Shown one piece after another: positions 50,002 to 60,344 of a stretch of DNA of 64,000 nucleotides (the first letter of the stretch is position 1; each line of letters starts with the position of its first letter). This DNA comes from Oceanicola sp. 502str15 (lineage in GTDB: Bacteria > Pseudomonadota > Alphaproteobacteria > Rhodobacterales > Rhodobacteraceae). The stretch covers positions 3,534,501-3,598,500 of the forward strand of contig NZ_WYDQ01000001.1 of assembly GCF_024105635.1 (NCBI RefSeq). The letters are read 5' to 3'. The position numbers and the translations under genes are program-made. The notes beneath the pieces are model-generated. The model saw nothing but the letters and a program-made list of their open reading frames with translations, ran no database searches and was not told the DNA's origin.

Positions 50002-51119
50002 TGGCGCTCATCACCCTCGGGCCACTGGGCCAACGCCGCTGGCGGAACTTCAAGAAGAACCGCCGCGCCTTCTGGTCGCTGATCCTGTTTTCGCTGCTCT
50101 TCGGGCTCAGCCTGTTTGCCGAGTTCATCGCCAACGACAAGCCGATCCTCGTGCAGTATCGCGGCGAGTACTACATGCCGATCCGCAGCTTCTACTCGGA
50201 GCAGGATTTTGGCGGCGATTTCCGCACCGAGGCCAAGTATCGCGACATCGAGGTGCAATGCCTGATCCGCTCCGGGGGGCTCGACGCCTGCTTTGACGAT
50301 CCGCGCGCGGTCTATGAAGACGCGGCGGATGGGGTCGTTGACGGCGAGGCGATCGAGCAGGGCTGGGCGCTCTGGCCGCCGATCCCCTATTCGTTCAACA
50401 CGCCGAACGACGATATCGTGGGCGCCGCACCCTCGGCTCCCGACCGGAACCACTGGCTGGGCACCGATGACGGCAGCCGCGATGTGCTGGCGCGGGTGAT
50501 CTACGGCTTCCGCCTCTCGGTGCTGTTCACCCTGATCGTGACGATCGTGGCCTCGGTCATCGGCATCGCGGCAGGGGCGGCGATGGGCTATTTCGGCGGC
50601 TGGGTCGACCTGTTCTTCCAGCGGATGCTGGAGATCTGGGGCGGGATACCGGGCCTCTACGTGATCATCATCATGTTCGCCATCTTCGGCCGCAGTTTCT
50701 GGCTGCTGGTCTTCCTCACCGTGCTCTTCGGCTGGCCGGCGCTCACCGGCGTGGTGCGGGCCGAGTTCCTGCGGGCCCGTAATTTCGAATATGTCCGCGC
50801 CGCCAAGGCGCTCGGGGTAAGCGACAGCAAGATCATGTTCCGCCACATCCTGCCCAACGCCATGGTGGCCACGCTGACGCTCATGCCCTTCATCATCACC
50901 GGCACCATCGGTGGCCTCGCCACGCTTGACTTTCTCGGCTACGGCCTGCCTTCCAGCGCGCCGAGTCTCGGCGAGCTGACGCTTCAGGCCAAGCAGAACC
51001 TACAGGCCCCCTGGCTCGCCTTCACCGCCTTTTTCACCTTCGCCATCATGCTCTCGCTGCTGGTCTTCGTGTTCGAGGGCGTGCGCGATGCCTTCGACCC
51101 GCGGAAGGTGTTTGCATGA
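50001..51119 (+). CDS. yejE: Oligopeptide ABC permease, YejE-like
   Basis: 372 residues. The N-terminal region (RRAFWSLILFSLLFGLSLFAEFIAND) is an extra span typical of YejE, followed by a periplasmic loop with FNTPNDDIVGAAPSAPDRNHWLGTDDGSRDVLARVIYGFR and a DppC-type permease core with the EAA loop (VRAAKALGVSDSKIMFRHILPNAM). It ends with an ATGA overlap with yejF (51116-51119). Confidence 0.93.
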   Translation: MALITLGPLGQRRWRNFKKNRRAFWSLILFSLLFGLSLFAEFIANDKPILVQYRGEYYMPIRSFYSEQDFGGDFRTEAKYRDIEVQCLIRSGGLDACFDDPRAVYEDAADGVVDGEAIEQGWALWPPIPYSFNTPNDDIVGAAPSAPDRNHWLGTDDGSRDVLARVIYGFRLSVLFTLIVTIVASVIGIAAGAAMGYFGGWVDLFFQRMLEIWGGIPGLYVIIIMFAIFGRSFWLLVFLTVLFGWPALTGVVRAEFLRARNFEYVRAAKALGVSDSKIMFRHILPNAMVATLTLMPFIITGTIGGLATLDFLGYGLPSSAPSLGELTLQAKQNLQAPWLAFTAFFTFAIMLSLLVFVFEGVRDAFDPRKVFA

Positions 51120-52720
51120 GCGGCGTGCTGGAAGTCGAAGGGCTGAAGGTTTCTTTCCGGCAGGACGGAGAGACGACCCATGCCGTGAAGGGGGTGAGCT
51201 TTAGCGTGGGCCGCGGCGAGACCGTGGCACTGGTGGGCGAGAGCGGCTCGGGCAAGTCCGTGACCGCGCTGTCGACCGTGAGCCTGCTGGGCGAGAGTGC
51301 CCGGGTCGAAGGGTCGGTGCGCTACAAGGGCGACCAGATGGTGGGGGCGGACGAGAAGAAGCTGATGGAGGTGCGCGGCAACGACATCTCCTTCATCTTC
51401 CAGGAGCCGATGACCTCGCTCAACCCGCTGCACACGCTCGAAAAGCAGCTGGCCGAAAGCCTCGAGCTGCACCAGGGCATCAAGCGCAGCGAGGCGCGCG
51501 GCCGGATCATCGAGCTGCTGGAAGACGTTGGCATCCGCGACCCGGAAAGCCGCCTGGGCGCCTATCCGCACCAGCTTTCGGGCGGGCAGCGCCAGCGGGT
51601 AATGATCGCCATGGCGCTGGCCAACAACCCCGAGCTGCTGATTGCCGACGAGCCTACCACGGCGCTCGACGTGACCATTCAGGCGCAGATCCTCGACCTG
51701 CTGGCGGAGCTGAAACAGAAGCGCCAGATGAGCCTTCTGTTCATCACCCACGACCTCGGGATCGTGCAGGCGATTGCCGACCGCGTCTGCGTGATGAAGG
51801 ACGGCGAGATCGTCGAGACCGGCCCGACCGCCGAGATCTTCGCCAACCCGCAGCACGCCTACACCAAGATGCTGCTCTCCGCCGCGCCACAGGGCGGGCC
51901 CTCCGAAGTGCCCGCCGGGGCCGAGGAGATCGTGCGCACCGAAGACCTGCGCATCTGGTTCCCGATCCAGGCCGGGCTGCTCAAGCGCACCGTGGGCCAC
52001 GTGAAGGCCGTCAATGCCGCCAGCCTGTCGGTGCGGGCGGGCGAAACGGTGGGGATCGTGGGCGAAAGCGGCTCTGGCAAGACCACGCTGGCGCTGGCGA
52101 TCATGCGGCTGATCCAGTCGGAAGGGCCGATCTACTACCTCGGCGAGAACATCCAGGGCTGGAAGACCCGGCAGATGCGCGAGCTGCGTCGGCACATGCA
52201 GATCGTGTTTCAGGATCCGTTCGGCAGCCTCAGCCCGCGCCTCACCGTGGCGCAGATCGTGGCCGAGGGGCTGGGCGTGCACGGAGTGGAGCAGGGCTAC
52301 CACCCGCGTGATCTGGTGGCGCAGATGCTCACCGAGGTCGGGCTGGACCCGGCGGTGATGGACCGCTATCCGCACGAGTTCTCGGGCGGGCAGCGCCAAC
52401 GCATCGCCATTGCCCGCGCGATGATCCTGCGCCCGCGGCTGATGGTGCTCGACGAGCCCACGAGCGCGCTCGACATGACGGTGCAGGTGCAGATCGTCGA
52501 CCTGCTGCGCGACCTTCAGAAGAAGTACGGGCTAGCCTACCTGTTCATTTCCCACGACTTGCGGGTGGTGCGGGCGCTCAGCCACAAGGTCATGGTCATG
52601 CGCCAGGGCGACGTGGTGGAGGCCGGGCTTGCGGCGGAGGTGTTCGACGCCCCGAAGACGGAATACACCCGCACGCTGATGGATGCCGCCTTCGACCTGC
52701 CGGGTGCGAGCGAGGCGTGA
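51116..52720 (+). CDS. yejF: Oligopeptide ABC ATPase (fused pair), YejF-like
   Basis: 534 residues with two complete ATPase domains. Walker A GESGSGKS is at about 42-49 and again GESGSGKT at about 318-325; signatures [15 protein letters not shown] and [15 protein letters not shown]; Walker [13 protein letters not shown] and [12 protein letters not shown]. YejF is the fused version of DppD/DppF. It energises the import through YejB/YejE. The stop overlaps the following HAD gene as GTGA (52717-52720). Confidence 0.95.
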   Translation: MSGVLEVEGLKVSFRQDGETTHAVKGVSFSVGRGETVALVGESGSGKSVTALSTVSLLGESARVEGSVRYKGDQMVGADEKKLMEVRGNDISFIFQEPMTSLNPLHTLEKQLAESLELHQGIKRSEARGRIIELLEDVGIRDPESRLGAYPHQLSGGQRQRVMIAMALANNPELLIADEPTTALDVTIQAQILDLLAELKQKRQMSLLFITHDLGIVQAIADRVCVMKDGEIVETGPTAEIFANPQHAYTKMLLSAAPQGGPSEVPAGAEEIVRTEDLRIWFPIQAGLLKRTVGHVKAVNAASLSVRAGETVGIVGESGSGKTTLALAIMRLIQSEGPIYYLGENIQGWKTRQMRELRRHMQIVFQDPFGSLSPRLTVAQIVAEGLGVHGVEQGYHPRDLVAQMLTEVGLDPAVMDRYPHEFSGGQRQRIAIARAMILRPRLMVLDEPTSALDMTVQVQIVDLLRDLQKKYGLAYLFISHDLRVVRALSHKVMVMRQGDVVEAGLAAEVFDAPKTEYTRTLMDAAFDLPGASEA

Positions 52721-53343
52721 TCCGGGCCATCGCCTGGGATTTCGACGGGGTGCTGAACCGCTGCGTCGAGGACGGGCGGTTCATCTGGGCCGAGCACTTC
52801 GAGCGCGACACAGGGCAGAGCCTTGCGGGGTTTCAGCGGGCGGTGTTCGCGGAGGGGTTTCGCGAGGTGATCGAGGGGCGCAGAGACCTTGTCGAGCCTG
52901 TCGCGGCATGGTGCGCCGAGGTGGGTCATGCGCCGGGCGCCGAGGCGCTGATCGACTACTGGTTTGCCCGCGATGACACGCCGGATGCAGAGATGCAGGC
53001 GCTTGTGGCCCGGCTGAAAGCCGAGGGCGTGCCCCAGGTGATTGCCACCAACAACGAGGCCCGGCGGGCGCGCTACATTCGGGCGCAGACGGGCTGGATG
53101 GCACAAGTTGATGCAGTGCTTTGCTCCGGCGAGCTGGGCGTTTCCAAGCCTTCGCCGGCGTTCTTCGAGGCGGTGAGCGCCGCCCTCGCCGTGCCGCCGC
53201 GGGAGTGCCTCTTTGTCGATGACACGCGGGCCAACGTCGAGGCGGCGCGTGCGCTGGGGTGGCAGGCCTTTCACTTCACGCCCGAAACCCGGGATGCCCT
53301 GCCGGGTATGCTCGCGGGGCGGGGCACCGCGCAGGGCGGATAG
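52717..53343 (+). CDS. HAD-family hydrolase
   Basis: 208 residues starting with GTG overlapping the yejF stop. HAD motifs: I DFDGVLNR, II ATNNEARR (Thr/Asn position), III SKPSP (Lys) and IV FVDDTRANVEAA. The cap is alpha-helical, as in HAD-IA phosphatases and haloacid dehalogenases; the fourth motif with two Asp fits a phosphatase. Coupling to the oligopeptide importer suggests it processes a phosphorylated compound brought in or derived from it. Substrate unknown. The gap to the convergent hemN stop is only 6 bp. Confidence 0.88.
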   Translation: MIRAIAWDFDGVLNRCVEDGRFIWAEHFERDTGQSLAGFQRAVFAEGFREVIEGRRDLVEPVAAWCAEVGHAPGAEALIDYWFARDDTPDAEMQALVARLKAEGVPQVIATNNEARRARYIRAQTGWMAQVDAVLCSGELGVSKPSPAFFEAVSAALAVPPRECLFVDDTRANVEAARALGWQAFHFTPETRDALPGMLAGRGTAQGG

Positions 53344-53349
53344 CCCGGC

Positions 53350-54708
53350 TCAGATGGCCGAGCTGTGGCCCGCGCCGGAGAGGTGGTAGGCATCCACGGC
53401 GCGGGCGATGACGCGGGTGAGTGGGCGCGCCTCGGGCAGGATCTGGAGACCTTGCGGGGTGAGCCTTGTGGCATCGTCGAAGTGCGCAGCAAGACCCGCC
53501 AGAACGCTGCGCACCCAGCTCTCCCGTGCACCCAGCGAGGTTATGGCGCTGGTATCGCAGCGAAACTCGCACATCAGCTGCTCGATCATCCGGCCGCGCC
53601 ACCTGTCTTCCTTCGAAAACACATGCCCCCGCGCTGTGGCGAAATTTCCATCGCGAATGTCGCGGATATAGGCCGATGTGGCCGATGCGTTCTGGGCATA
53701 GCCCTGCGGAAAGCGCGAGATCGAGGAGGCCCCGAGCCCGATCAGGGCGGTGGCGCCGTCATCGGTGTAGCCCTGAAAGTTGCGCCTGAGCCGCCCCTCG
53801 GCTTGAGCACGGGCCAGCCCGTCGCCGGGGCGGGCGAAATGGTCGATGCCGATTTCGGCAAAGCCGTCCCAGGCAAAGAGCTGTCGGGCCGTTTCGAAGA
53901 GCGCGAGGCGCTGCTCGGGCGTGGGCAGGGCGTCGGTGGGAAGGAGCGACTGGCGCTTGGCCATCCAAGGCACATGGGCATAACCGTAGAGCGCCACCCG
54001 GTCGGGGGAAAGCGACAGCAGCTTCTGCACCGAGCTGGAGATGCGTTCGAGGGTCTGGTGCGGCAGGCCGAAGAGGATATCGGCGTTCAGGCTTTCGATC
54101 CCGCGGGCGCGGATCGTCTCGACGGCGCGGGCGGTGATCTCGTAGCTCTGGTCGCGGCCGATGGCCTTCTGGATCACCGGATCGAAGTCCTGCACCCCGA
54201 TGGAGGCGCGGGTCATACCGGCAGCGGCGAGGGCATCGAGCCGGGTGTCGTCGAGCTCGTTCGGGTCGATCTCGACCGAGAACTCCGCCCCGGGCGCCAT
54301 GGGAACCACGGCCTCAACCGCCGCGGCAAGTTCGGCGATCATCGCCGCATTCATCAGCGTGGGCGTGCCGCCGCCCCAGTGCATCCGGCTCAACCGGACG
54401 CCCGGCGCGAGATGGCGGCCAAGCCGGGCGATCTCTGCCTTCAGCACATCGAGATAGGCGCGCACCGGCGCATCGCTCGAGGTGCCCTGGGTGCGGCAGG
54501 CGCAGAACCAGCACAGCCGGCGGCAGAATGGCACGTGGATGTAGAGCGAGACCTGACCGCCCTCGGGGACGGCCCGGAGCCACGAGGCGAAACGGTCGCC
54601 ATCGACGCCGCCGGCAAACTGCGGGGCGGTCGGGTAGCTGGTGTAGCGGGGCACACGTGCGTCAAAGAGGCCGTGGCGGGCAAGTTGTGCGGTGGTGTTC
54701 ATTGGCAT
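53350..54708 (-). CDS. hemN: Oxygen-independent coproporphyrinogen III dehydrogenase
   Basis: 452 residues. Radical-SAM cluster CRRLCWFCAC (C62, C66, C69, with C71), SLYIHVPFC and HWGGGTPT are clear. It makes protoporphyrinogen IX without oxygen, needed for heme in low-oxygen growth. ATG 54708 or 54702. It is divergent from fnrL with an FNR box (54738-54751) between them, the arrangement seen in Rhodobacter-type genomes. Confidence 0.97.
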   Translation of the reverse strand: MPMNTTAQLARHGLFDARVPRYTSYPTAPQFAGGVDGDRFASWLRAVPEGGQVSLYIHVPFCRRLCWFCACRTQGTSSDAPVRAYLDVLKAEIARLGRHLAPGVRLSRMHWGGGTPTLMNAAMIAELAAAVEAVVPMAPGAEFSVEIDPNELDDTRLDALAAAGMTRASIGVQDFDPVIQKAIGRDQSYEITARAVETIRARGIESLNADILFGLPHQTLERISSSVQKLLSLSPDRVALYGYAHVPWMAKRQSLLPTDALPTPEQRLALFETARQLFAWDGFAEIGIDHFARPGDGLARAQAEGRLRRNFQGYTDDGATALIGLGASSISRFPQGYAQNASATSAYIRDIRDGNFATARGHVFSKEDRWRGRMIEQLMCEFRCDTSAITSLGARESWVRSVLAGLAAHFDDATRLTPQGLQILPEARPLTRVIARAVDAYHLSGAGHSSAI

Positions 54709-54737
54709 AGATTATCGGCTGCGGGCACGGGGGTGCC

Positions 54738-54751
54738 TTGACCCAGATCAA
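54738..54751. promoter_or_regulatory. FNR box between hemN and fnrL
   Basis: TTGACCCAGATCAA matches the consensus TTGAT-N4-ATCAA with one change. It lies 29 bp from the hemN start and 9 bp from the fnrL start, so it is best placed to act on hemN and to control fnrL by autoregulation. Confidence 0.9.
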
Positions 54752-54760
54752 TGGTGCGCA

Positions 54761-55510
54761 ATGGCCGTTCTCGACTTCAAACTCACGTCGCATGACTGCG
54801 GCAGTTGCCAGATCCGGCACCGCGCGGTTTGCGCGCGTTGCGATACCGATGAGTTGGCCCAGCTCGAAGAGATCAAGTATTACCGCAGCTTCGAGGCCGG
54901 GCAGGTGGTGATCTGGTCGGGCGATCACATGGATTTTCTGGGGTCGGTCGTCAGCGGGGTGGCCACCCTGAGCCAGACCATGGAAGACGGGCGCACGCAG
55001 ATGCTGGGCCTGCTGCTGCCATCGGATTTTGTCGGGCGGCCAGGGCGGGAGCGGGCCGCCTATGACGTGACTGCGGTGACGGAGATCACGATGTGCTGCT
55101 TCCGCCGCAAGCCGTTCGAGCAGATGATGGAGCGCACGCCGCACGTTGCGCAGCGACTGCTGCAGATGACGCTGGACGAGCTGGACGCGGCGCGGGAGTG
55201 GATGCTGATCCTCGGGCGCAAGACCGCGCGGGAGAAGATTGCCAGCCTGATCGCCATTCTGGGGCGCCGGGATGCCTCGCTCGGGCTGGGCGAGCCGATG
55301 GGTGACGAGATGACGTTTGACCTGCCACTCACCCGCGAGGCGATGTCGGACTATCTTGGGCTGACGCTGGAGACGGTGAGCCGGCAGGTGTCGGCGCTGA
55401 AGAAGGACGGGCTCATCGAGCTGGAGGGCAAGCGCCGCGTGCGGGTGCCGAGCTACGATGCGCTGCTGGCCGAAACCGGCGACGATTCCGATGGCGGTGT
55501 AATGGTGTGA
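54761..55510 (+). CDS. fnrL: FNR-type oxygen-responsive regulator FnrL
   Basis: 249 residues. N-terminal Cys13, Cys16, Cys24 and Cys27 (DCGSCQIRHRAVCARC) and the central Cys112/113 (ITMCCFRR) provide the [4Fe-4S] ligands. A cyclic-nucleotide-type sensor domain and a Crp helix-turn-helix (LTREAMSDYLGLTLETVSRQ) follow. Under low oxygen the dimer binds TTGAT-N4-ATCAA boxes; four such boxes occur in this window. The start at 54761 has no strong ribosome-binding site and is only 9 bp after an FNR box. Converges with the universal stress gene. Confidence 0.97.
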   Translation: MAVLDFKLTSHDCGSCQIRHRAVCARCDTDELAQLEEIKYYRSFEAGQVVIWSGDHMDFLGSVVSGVATLSQTMEDGRTQMLGLLLPSDFVGRPGRERAAYDVTAVTEITMCCFRRKPFEQMMERTPHVAQRLLQMTLDELDAAREWMLILGRKTAREKIASLIAILGRRDASLGLGEPMGDEMTFDLPLTREAMSDYLGLTLETVSRQVSALKKDGLIELEGKRRVRVPSYDALLAETGDDSDGGVMV

Positions 55511-55513
55511 GCC

Positions 55514-55540
55514 GCAGGGCTGGGTCTGCGCCCAGCCTGC
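55514..55540. terminator. Bidirectional hairpin between fnrL and uspA
   Basis: Stem 55514-55524 with 55531-55540 (one bulged G), loop TCTGCG, between two convergent stops. No T-run. Confidence 0.6.
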
Positions 55541-55553
55541 AGCTCGCCTGACC

Positions 55554-56411
55554 CTATCGCGCCATGAAGACCGGCACGGGTGGGTTCTCGAGCATGTCGC
55601 GGGTAGCGCCGCCCAGGATCGCCTCTCGGAAGCGGGAATGGCCGTAGGCGCCCATGACCAGTAGGTCTGCGCCGATATCGCTCACGTGGCGACTGATCAC
55701 ATCGGACACCCGGGGCAGGGTGCGGGCGAGCACCGAGATCTCGCAGCGCAGCCCGTGACGCGTGAGCATCTGGCTGAGAGCGCCGCCCGGGTCGGAGCGT
55801 TCTGCACCGTGGCGGGGTGGGTCGATCACCGCGATGTTCACCAGATCGGCGCCGACGAGCAGGGGCAGGGAGCGGCGGATTGCGGCCATGGCCTCGGGGC
55901 TCTGGTTCCAGGCCACGACGGCACGGCGCGGGCGCGGTGAGGCTTCGGGCGTGGCGGGCACCACGAGCACCGGCGCCTGCCCGTCGAACAACGCCGCCTC
56001 CACCATTGTTTCATACTCCGGGCCGCGGCCCTCGCCGTAGGGGGCGGGCATGACCACGAGGTCGGCGATGCGGGCGCGGGCCGAGATGAGGGCGGCGAGC
56101 CCGGCCATCTGGCCGACCGCACTTTCAACCGACCATCGCAATGCGCTGGAACTCAGGCTGGCGCGGGCGCTGGCCTCGATCTGCTCAGCCAGTCGGCGGG
56201 CCTCGTCATGGGTCTCCTGCTGAACCAGCGCGGTGGCGCCTGCGTAGTAGTAGGCGACCTGGGTGTGGTCGCAGCCGATGCCGACCACGTCGAGATGCGC
56301 ATCGAAGCGGTCGGCGAGACGCTCGGCATGGGCCAGTGCGCGGGCCGGATCGGATCCTGCCTCCAGCGGTTCGAGAAGGGGGGCGAGAATTGTTTTCGGG
56401 TCCATGGTCAT
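55554..56411 (-). CDS. Universal stress protein with two Usp domains
   Basis: 285 residues made of two Usp folds (about 8-150 and 155-283). The second has the complete ATP-binding motif G-2x-G-9x-G in GAYGHSRFREAILGGATR. The start at 56411 has GGAGG seven bases upstream. It faces fnrL and is divergent from ccoN, with an FNR box (56490-56503) in the shared region 79 bp from its start. Usp genes close to cco/fnr are common in this family and fit a role in microaerobic survival. Confidence 0.9.
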   Translation of the reverse strand: MTMDPKTILAPLLEPLEAGSDPARALAHAERLADRFDAHLDVVGIGCDHTQVAYYYAGATALVQQETHDEARRLAEQIEASARASLSSSALRWSVESAVGQMAGLAALISARARIADLVVMPAPYGEGRGPEYETMVEAALFDGQAPVLVVPATPEASPRPRRAVVAWNQSPEAMAAIRRSLPLLVGADLVNIAVIDPPRHGAERSDPGGALSQMLTRHGLRCEISVLARTLPRVSDVISRHVSDIGADLLVMGAYGHSRFREAILGGATRDMLENPPVPVFMAR

Positions 56412-56489
56412 CCAGTCCTCCGGGTGGGCCGCCGCATCGGGGGCGGCGGGCTTTGGTGCCGAGACTGCCGCAAACGCGCGGGCATTGAT

Positions 56490-56503
56490 TTGACCTGAAT
56501 CAA
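56490..56503. promoter_or_regulatory. FNR box between uspA and ccoN
   Basis: TTGACCTGAATCAA matches TTGAT-N4-ATCAA with one change, 103 bp before the ccoN start and 79 bp before the universal stress gene, so it may control either or both. Confidence 0.9.
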
Positions 56504-56605
56504 GGACGGGGCCGGAGCTTGGCACGATCCTGTCGCCAATTCGAAGGCCGTTCTGCGGGGTGAGTCCCCGTCGGGCCTTCTTGGGGACAGGAAAGGAAAC
56601 CCGAC

Positions 56606-58216
56606 ATGTGGGATATCGTGAAGATCGTGCTCTTCGGGCTGGTCGCCGTGATCGCGGCGATCGCTGCGAACTATGCGCGCGACCTTGCCTATATGGTGCA
56701 CGCGCTGATCATCTGCGCCATCGCGGCGGGGATGTTCATCTGGTCGGTGCGCACGACCTGGGAAGAGCGGCCCGCCCCCATCATCAATGCCGAGGGTTAC
56801 ATGGACGGGGTGGTGCGCTACGGCGTTGTTGCCACGACCTTCTGGGGCATCGTCGGCTTTCTGGTGGGCACTTTGATTGCCTTTCAGCTCGCTTTTCCGC
56901 AGCTCAACTTTCAGCTGCTGGGCGACGGGATCGGCAATTTCGGGCGGCTGCGGCCGCTGCACACATCGGCGGTGATCTTTGCCTTTGGCGGCAACGCGCT
57001 GATTGCCACGAGCTTTTATATCGTGCAGCGCACCAGCGCGGTGCGGCTCTGGGGCGGCAACCTCGCGTGGTTCGTGTTCTGGGGCTACAACCTGTTCATC
57101 GTGCTGGCGGCGACGGGCTACCTGCTGGGCGCGACCCAGAGCAAGGAATACGCCGAGCCGGAGTGGTATGTGGACCTCTGGCTCACGGCCGTCTGGGTGG
57201 CCTACCTGGCTGTCTTCCTCGGCACGATCCTGACCCGCAAGGAGCGCCACATCTACGTGGCGAACTGGTTCTTCCTGAGCTTCATCGTCACCGTGGCCAT
57301 GCTGCATGTGGTCAACAACATCTCGATCCCGGTGAGCCTGTTCGGCTCGAAGTCGGTGCAGGTGTTTGCCGGCGTGCAGGATGCGATGACGCAGTGGTGG
57401 TATGGCCACAACGCGGTGGGCTTCTTCCTGACCGCGGGCTTTCTCGGGATGATGTACTACTTCGTGCCCAAGCAGGCCGAGCGACCGGTTTACTCCTACA
57501 AGCTCAGTATCATCCACTTCTGGGCACTGATCTTTCTCTACATCTGGGCCGGTCCGCACCACCTGCACTACACAGCGCTGCCCGACTGGGCCTCGACCCT
57601 TGGCATGGTGTTTTCGGTCGTGCTGTGGATGCCGAGCTGGGGTGGCATGATCAACGGGCTGATGACGCTTTCAGGCGCGTGGGACAAGCTCAGGACCGAT
57701 CCCGTCATCAGGATGATGATCGTCTCGATCGGATTCTACGGCATGTCCACCTTCGAGGGGCCGATGATGTCGATCCGGGCGGTCAACAGCCTGAGCCACT
57801 ACACGGACTGGACCATCGGCCACGTGCATTCCGGTGCGCTCGGCTGGAACGGGATGATCACATTCGGGGCGCTCTACTTCCTGGTGCCGAAGCTCTGGAA
57901 CCGGGCGCAGCTCTACAGCCTGCCGGCGGTGAACTGGCATTTCTGGCTCGCGACCATCGGGATCGTTCTCTACGCGGCCTCGATGTGGGTGACGGGGATC
58001 ATGGAAGGGCTGATGTGGCGCGAGGTCGATGCCAACGGCTACCTCGTCAACGCCTTCTCCGACACGGTGAGCGCGAAATTCCCGATGTATGTGGTCCGGG
58101 CGCTGGGCGGGGTGATGTATCTCGCCGGGGGTCTGATCATGGCCTGGAACCTGTGGATGACGGTGCGCAAGGGCGAGGCCAGAGTGCCCGCCGCCGCTGC
58201 CGTTGCCGCTGAATAA
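56606..58216 (+). CDS. ccoN: cbb3-type cytochrome oxidase subunit I
   Basis: 536 residues with about 12-14 membrane spans. Heme and copper His are in [38 protein letters not shown] and [14 protein letters not shown], as in C-family oxidases. It is the catalytic subunit that reduces oxygen with high affinity. GGAAAGG precedes the ATG. First gene of ccoNOQP; the upstream FNR box makes it an expected FnrL target. Confidence 0.98.
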   Translation: MWDIVKIVLFGLVAVIAAIAANYARDLAYMVHALIICAIAAGMFIWSVRTTWEERPAPIINAEGYMDGVVRYGVVATTFWGIVGFLVGTLIAFQLAFPQLNFQLLGDGIGNFGRLRPLHTSAVIFAFGGNALIATSFYIVQRTSAVRLWGGNLAWFVFWGYNLFIVLAATGYLLGATQSKEYAEPEWYVDLWLTAVWVAYLAVFLGTILTRKERHIYVANWFFLSFIVTVAMLHVVNNISIPVSLFGSKSVQVFAGVQDAMTQWWYGHNAVGFFLTAGFLGMMYYFVPKQAERPVYSYKLSIIHFWALIFLYIWAGPHHLHYTALPDWASTLGMVFSVVLWMPSWGGMINGLMTLSGAWDKLRTDPVIRMMIVSIGFYGMSTFEGPMMSIRAVNSLSHYTDWTIGHVHSGALGWNGMITFGALYFLVPKLWNRAQLYSLPAVNWHFWLATIGIVLYAASMWVTGIMEGLMWREVDANGYLVNAFSDTVSAKFPMYVVRALGGVMYLAGGLIMAWNLWMTVRKGEARVPAAAAVAAE

Positions 58217-58230
58217 GGGAGGCCGGAAAC

Positions 58231-58959
58231 ATGGCACTTCTCGACAAGCACAAGATCCTTGAAACCAATGCTACGCTGCTGCTGGTCTCCTCCTTCCTCG
58301 TCGTCACCGTGGGCGGGATCGTGGAGATTGCGCCGCTCTTTTACCTCGACAACACCATCGAGGACGTGGAGGGGGTGCGGCCCTACAGCCCGCTCGAGCT
58401 GACGGGGCGCGACATCTACATCCGCGAGGGCTGCTATGTGTGCCATAGCCAGATGATCCGCCCGATGCGCGACGAGGTGGAGCGCTACGGGCACTACAGC
58501 CTCGCGGCGGAGTCGAAGTACGATCATCCGTTTCAATGGGGCTCCAAGCGCACCGGGCCGGACCTTGCCCGCGTGGGCGGGCGCTACTCGGACGAGTGGC
58601 ATGTGGATCACCTGACCGATCCGCAGAGCGTGGTGCCCGAGAGCGTGATGCCGAAATACGGCTACCTGCTCGACCGCACCATCGAGGCGGAGCACGTGGG
58701 CGAGTTGATGGCGACCCACCGGCTGGTGGGCGTGCCCTACAGCGACGAGATGCTCGAGGCCGCCGCCGAGGACTTTGCCGCACAGGCCGACCCATGGGCC
58801 GACAGCGATGGGCTGATCGCGCGCTATGGCGAGAGCGCACAAGTGCGCAACTTCGACGGGCAGGCCGCGCTGACCGAGATGGATGCGCTGGTGGCGTATT
58901 TGCAGGTGCTCGGGACGATGGTGGATTTTTCCACCTTCCAGCCCGACGAGAGCCGGTAG
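58231..58959 (+). CDS. ccoO: cbb3-type cytochrome oxidase subunit II (monoheme)
   Basis: 242 residues. One N-terminal span (about 16-38) and the heme c motif CYVCH (68-72) followed by SQMIRPM; the axial Met is probably in the [13 protein letters not shown] region. It passes electrons from CcoP to CcoN. Starts 14 bp after ccoN. Confidence 0.97.
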   Translation: MALLDKHKILETNATLLLVSSFLVVTVGGIVEIAPLFYLDNTIEDVEGVRPYSPLELTGRDIYIREGCYVCHSQMIRPMRDEVERYGHYSLAAESKYDHPFQWGSKRTGPDLARVGGRYSDEWHVDHLTDPQSVVPESVMPKYGYLLDRTIEAEHVGELMATHRLVGVPYSDEMLEAAAEDFAAQADPWADSDGLIARYGESAQVRNFDGQAALTEMDALVAYLQVLGTMVDFSTFQPDESR

Positions 58960-58972
58960 GGGGGGCGAGCCG

Positions 58973-59164
58973 ATGGAAACCTATTCGTGGATGCGTGAGC
59001 TGGCCGACAGCTGGGTGCTTCTTGCCATGTTCCTGTTCTTCGCGGGCGTCGTGCTCTGGGCCTTTCGACCCGGCAGCCGGCGGGACCACGAGGAATGCGC
59101 CAACCTGATTTTCCGTAACGACAGAACGCCTGCGGGCGAAGGCTCCGAGGGGGCGAAGAAATGA
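58973..59164 (+). CDS. ccoQ: cbb3-type oxidase subunit CcoQ (FixQ)
   Basis: 63 residues with one membrane span (about 12-32: [22 protein letters not shown]) and a charged C-terminal tail, the usual CcoQ/FixQ design. It stabilises the oxidase complex. Starts 13 bp after ccoO and overlaps ccoP by ATGA (59161-59164). Confidence 0.93.
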   Translation: METYSWMRELADSWVLLAMFLFFAGVVLWAFRPGSRRDHEECANLIFRNDRTPAGEGSEGAKK

Positions 59165-60036
59165 GCAAGAGACAGAAGACGCCCGAGCAGGACATTCCGA
59201 CGACCGGCCACAGCTGGGACGGGATTCAGGAGTACGACAACCCGATGCCGCGCTGGTGGCTCTGGACCTTCTACGCCACCATCGTCTGGGGCATCGGCTA
59301 TACCGTGGCCTATCCGGCCTGGCCGCTGGTGAAGGGGGCGACGGAGGGGCTTCTGGGCTATTCGACCCGCGCTGAGGTGGCCGAGGAGATTGCCGGGTTC
59401 GACGCCGCCAATGCGGATATCCGCGCCCGGCTGGTGGCCACGGATCTCGACCAGATCGCCGCCGATCCGGAGCTGGCCCGCTTTGCCGAGAACGCGGGGG
59501 GCGCGGTGTTCAGGACATGGTGCGCCCAGTGCCACGGATCGGGCGCGGCCGGGGCCAAGGGCTACCCGAACCTGCTGGATGACGATTGGCTCTGGGGCGG
59601 CGACATGGAGGCGATCCATTTCTCGATCACCCACGGCATCCGCAACGAGGACGATCCGGAGGGCGAGGCCCGCTATTCGGAAATGCCCCGCTTTGGTGCT
59701 GACGAGTTGCTGGAGCCTGCGCAGATCGACGAGGTGGTGAACTTCGTGATGTCGCTCTCGGGAGCCCCGCGCGATGCCGCGAAGGTCGAGGCGGGCGGGC
59801 TGGTGTTTGCAGACAATTGCGCCGCCTGCCATGGCGAGGCGGCGGAGGGCGACCGCGAGCAGGGCGCGCCCAACCTCGCCGATGCGATCTGGCTTTACGG
59901 CGGCGATTACGAGACGCTGATGGAGTCGGTCAGCGAGGCCCGGTATGGCGTGATGCCCAATTGGAACACCCGCCTGAGCGAAGCCGAAATTCGCGCGGTC
60001 ACGGCCTATGTGCATGGGCGCGGCGGCGGCGAGTAG
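59161..60036 (+). CDS. ccoP: cbb3-type cytochrome oxidase subunit III (diheme)
   Basis: 291 residues. Cytoplasmic N-terminus, one span (about 32-53) and two cytochrome c domains with CAQCH (121-125) and CAACH (220-224); axial Met candidates are in YSEMPRFG and GVMPNWN. It accepts electrons from soluble or anchored cytochrome c. Last of ccoNOQP, followed by a stem-loop at 60055-60093. Confidence 0.97.
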   Translation: MSKRQKTPEQDIPTTGHSWDGIQEYDNPMPRWWLWTFYATIVWGIGYTVAYPAWPLVKGATEGLLGYSTRAEVAEEIAGFDAANADIRARLVATDLDQIAADPELARFAENAGGAVFRTWCAQCHGSGAAGAKGYPNLLDDDWLWGGDMEAIHFSITHGIRNEDDPEGEARYSEMPRFGADELLEPAQIDEVVNFVMSLSGAPRDAAKVEAGGLVFADNCAACHGEAAEGDREQGAPNLADAIWLYGGDYETLMESVSEARYGVMPNWNTRLSEAEIRAVTAYVHGRGGGE

Positions 60037-60344
60037 GGCCGGGCGCGAAAGAGAGCAGGAGGGTCGCTGGCGCGAGGCTGGCGGCCCTCCTGCGCCGTTT
60101 CAGGTGCGGCGCATCTTTCAGGCGTCGGGGAACGCGATGAGCCGCGGCAGCTTTTGCCGCCAGGGAGCGCCGGGCGACGAAAGGGCGGGTCTGCCCTCTG
60201 TCGTCCGGGTGGCCGTGAGAAAGGCCTTTGAAAGTATGGTAAACACGTCGGGCCTCCTCTCAAGGCTGCTGGTCCCTCTGTTATTGACCTTTTGGGCCAT
60301 CGAGGCGAGGCTAATAGTAAGACACATGTAAGCCAGGCTAACCA
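60037..60344. other. 308-bp gap between ccoP and the LysR gene
   Basis: A 13-bp imperfect stem (60055-60067 with 60081-60093, 13-base loop) is a probable terminator for ccoNOQP. The rest is lower in GC toward 60270-60330 and should hold the LysR promoter; TTGACC (60286-60291) is a possible -35 box. GTAAGCC-A-GGCTAAC (60328-60342) is an imperfect palindrome just before the LysR start. No FNR box and no convincing gene seen; short frames on either strand lack good starts. Confidence 0.55.
60055..60093 (+). terminator. Probable terminator of the ccoNOQP operon
   Basis: 13-bp stem (60055-60067 with 60081-60093; one T-G wobble), 13-base loop, weak T content downstream (GTTT). Confidence 0.65.
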
